A DNA stretch of 64,000 nucleotides, taken from NCBI GenBank assembly GCA_963749715.1, contig CAVVNR010000011.1, positions 120,891-184,890 of the forward strand. The letters run 5' to 3'. Of the stretch, positions 62,491-64,000 are shown piece after piece (position 1 is the stretch's first letter; each line of letters opens with the position of its first letter). The notes beneath the pieces were generated by a model. That model worked only from the letters and a program-made list of their open reading frames with translations. It was not told the DNA's origin and did not search any database. This DNA comes from Roseiarcus sp963749715 (GTDB lineage Bacteria > Pseudomonadota > Alphaproteobacteria > Rhizobiales > Beijerinckiaceae). The position numbers and the translations under genes are program-made.

Positions 62491-64000
62491 GCCTGTCTGC
62501 TTTATCCCTTCGCGACGGGGATTTGAAGCGCGGGACCGAGGCGCGGGAGTGGCGCGGCGCGTCTTTGGCAATTTCGCGAGGTTATGCGGCTGCGGCGTCT
62601 GCGATGAACGGAGTCCACCCTTGGGCCAGCTTCAAAACATTGTGGGCGATGCAGACAACGGCCCATTCGGCGGCGACCTTCTCGACCCCGCGCAATAGGA
62701 ACTGGCGGAAGCCGCGTGCTTGCTTGATCTGCCCGAACACCGGCTCGGGCAGTTGCTTGCGCAGCCGATAGGCACTGAGGTGGCCGCCGGCCTTGATCTT
62801 CTCGCGCATGGCGGCGACCCGCGCGCCGCCGCCTTCTCCTTCCCCTGCGTGCTTGGCCCGCCCCGGCGCGATATAGGCGTCGATCTCGCGCTGCTCCATC
62901 GCCGCAAGGTTGGCCTCGGAGCAATAGCCGGCGTCCGCCGACAGCTGCGCGGGCTTGCGGCCGAGATTGGCTTCGATCGCGTCGGCGATCGGCGTGAGCT
63001 GATGCTGGTCGCTCTGTCGGGCGTCGAGGCCGTGGGCGACGATCACCTGCGCCGTCGCGTCGACCGCCGCTTGCGCGTTGTAGCCCTGAATGAACCCGTC
63101 CTTGGTCTTCATGATGCGGCTTTCGGGGTCGGTGAAGTTCTTTTGCGCTTTCGGATCGGGTTCCTCGGAGGGTGGGGCGGCGGGCTTTCCCGGTCTCTTG
63201 CGCCCTTCGGCTTTTCGTTTCTCCTCAGCCTCGGCCCGCGCTTTCGCTTCGGCCGCGGCGGCCGCCTTCGCCTCGGCCTCCAATTCGGCCTGCGCCGCCC
63301 GGATCTTCTCGGCGCGCTTCTTCTTGTCGGCCACCCAATCGGGCATCTCCTCGCCGCTCTTGTCGCGGCCGAACGCCTCGTCTTCTCGCCCGTCCAAAGC
63401 TTCGGCGGCGCTCATCCACCGCGCCACCTCGGCCTCGAGCTCCGCCGCGCGCTTGGCCATGCGCTCGTAGCTCATCGCCTTGTGCTTCGAGGCGTTCGCC
63501 TTGATCTTCGTGCCGTCAAGAGCGACATGGCCGAGCCTCGCCAGCCCCGACTGTTCGCACAGCTTCAAAACCTGGGTGAACAGGCCGGCGAGCGCCTTCA
63601 GGTGACGCTTGCGAAAGTCGGAGACGGTGCGAAAATCCGGCGGGTCAAGGCCGACCACGCTCATGAAGTCGACCCGCCGCGCGCCGCCTTGGCGATCCGC
63701 CGCGACAAGTAGACGCCGTTGCAATAGGCGTAAAGCAACAGCGCCGTCATCATCGCCGGATCAAACGGCGGCTGTCCGCGCTCGCTCCCGTAGGCTCTCT
63801 CGATCTCCCGAAGGTCAAGATGATCGAGGTCAGCCCAACGACAAAGCGCGCCAAGTGGTCCGCGCCGACAAAGTCCTGCACGCACGGCGGAAACAGCAGC
63901 GGTTCGGCAATCTGCCAGGGGCGGAATGTCTTGCTCATCCCCAAGCAGAATCCAATTCGCTCAACCCCCGCCAGCAAAATCCGCTATTATCCAGACAGGC
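62491..64000 (-). mobile_element. IS1182-family insertion sequence, at window edge
   Basis: The left end begins GCCTGTCTG at 62491; the reverse complement of the last bases of the window (CAGACAGGC at 63992-64000) gives the same sequence, so both are terminal inverted repeats. The roughly 1.5-kb element contains one transposase gene. The right end may extend beyond base 64000, so target duplication cannot be seen. Confidence 0.7.
62582..63938 (-). pseudogene. IS1182-family transposase with two frameshifts
   Basis: The ATG at 63938 begins MSKTFRPWQIAEPLLFPP, the standard start of IS1182-type transposases. The frame changes near 63830-63840 and again near 63672-63682, each explained by a single missing base at a GGG/CCC run. 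The parts are DLDHLDLREIERAYGSERG with PPFDPAMMTALLLYAY, then VDFMSVVGLDPPDFRTVSDFR. They join to a DDE domain (HVALDGTKIKANASKHKAM, LSADAGYCSEANLAAM, YRLRKQLPEPVFGQIKQARG, in parts) ending at 62582. The product is probably inactive unless the frameshifts are consensus errors. Confidence 0.8.

Overview
The window looks like chromosomal DNA of a GC-rich alphaproteobacterium, most likely of the order Hyphomicrobiales (Rhizobiales). Reasons: the cycM / kdsB-pheA arrangement, the many stem-loop intergenic repeats of the CCCTCATCC...GGGTGAGG and ATGCCCGC...GCGGGCAT types, Tat-type secretion signals, and a LuxR-LuxI pair with family-typical residues. I cannot name a genus. No rRNA, tRNA, CRISPR array or phage was seen; one IS element sits at the right edge.

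Layout. 1-6 kb: edge-truncated alpha/beta hydrolase, a double 4Fe-4S reductive-dehalogenase/QueG-like protein, a Tat thioredoxin plus CcdA pair, a His/Asn-repeat secreted protein, Hsp20 and an Nramp-like transporter. 6-12 kb: MmyB-type regulator divergent from two tandem NAD-epimerases, a beta-propeller protein, a second copy of the secreted-protein family and an unknown HELCE protein. 12-20 kb: isovaleryl-CoA dehydrogenase, two outer-membrane proteins, NDH-2, DUF2934 protein, pheA, kdsB and cycM. 20-26 kb: sugar-isomerase (SIS) protein and GntR/UTRA repressor divergent from a sugar ABC transporter, with a HutC-type operator between them. 26-30 kb: luxR-luxI, amidohydrolase and hydrolase. 30-36 kb: dctA with a sigma-54 promoter match, an ABC exporter, and msrB-msrA. 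36-42 kb: bifunctional beta-oxidation enzyme, thiolase, hydrolase and two unknown small proteins in one apparent operon. 42-51 kb: alpha-2-macroglobulin/pbpC operon, a decayed toxin-antitoxin pair and a peptidoglycan-binding pseudo-protease. 51-56 kb: branched-chain amino-acid-type ABC operon (livJHMGF). 56-61 kb: HlyD / RbbA-like / ABC-2 export operon. 61-64 kb: PPK2, a small secreted protein and an IS1182-like element.

The main caveat for any reader is that eight genes, including pheA, are broken by nine single-base frameshifts, most at short G/C runs, although both halves still read as good family members. This pattern fits consensus errors in the assembly better than real gene decay, so those loci should be treated as probably intact genes. 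I did not find a convincing new defence or mobile system. The best leads are the two paralogous secreted proteins with exchanged low-complexity centres, the possible third gene ahead of luxR, the serine-less pseudo-protease, the Nramp homologue without the usual metal-binding motif, and the unknown HELCE protein.
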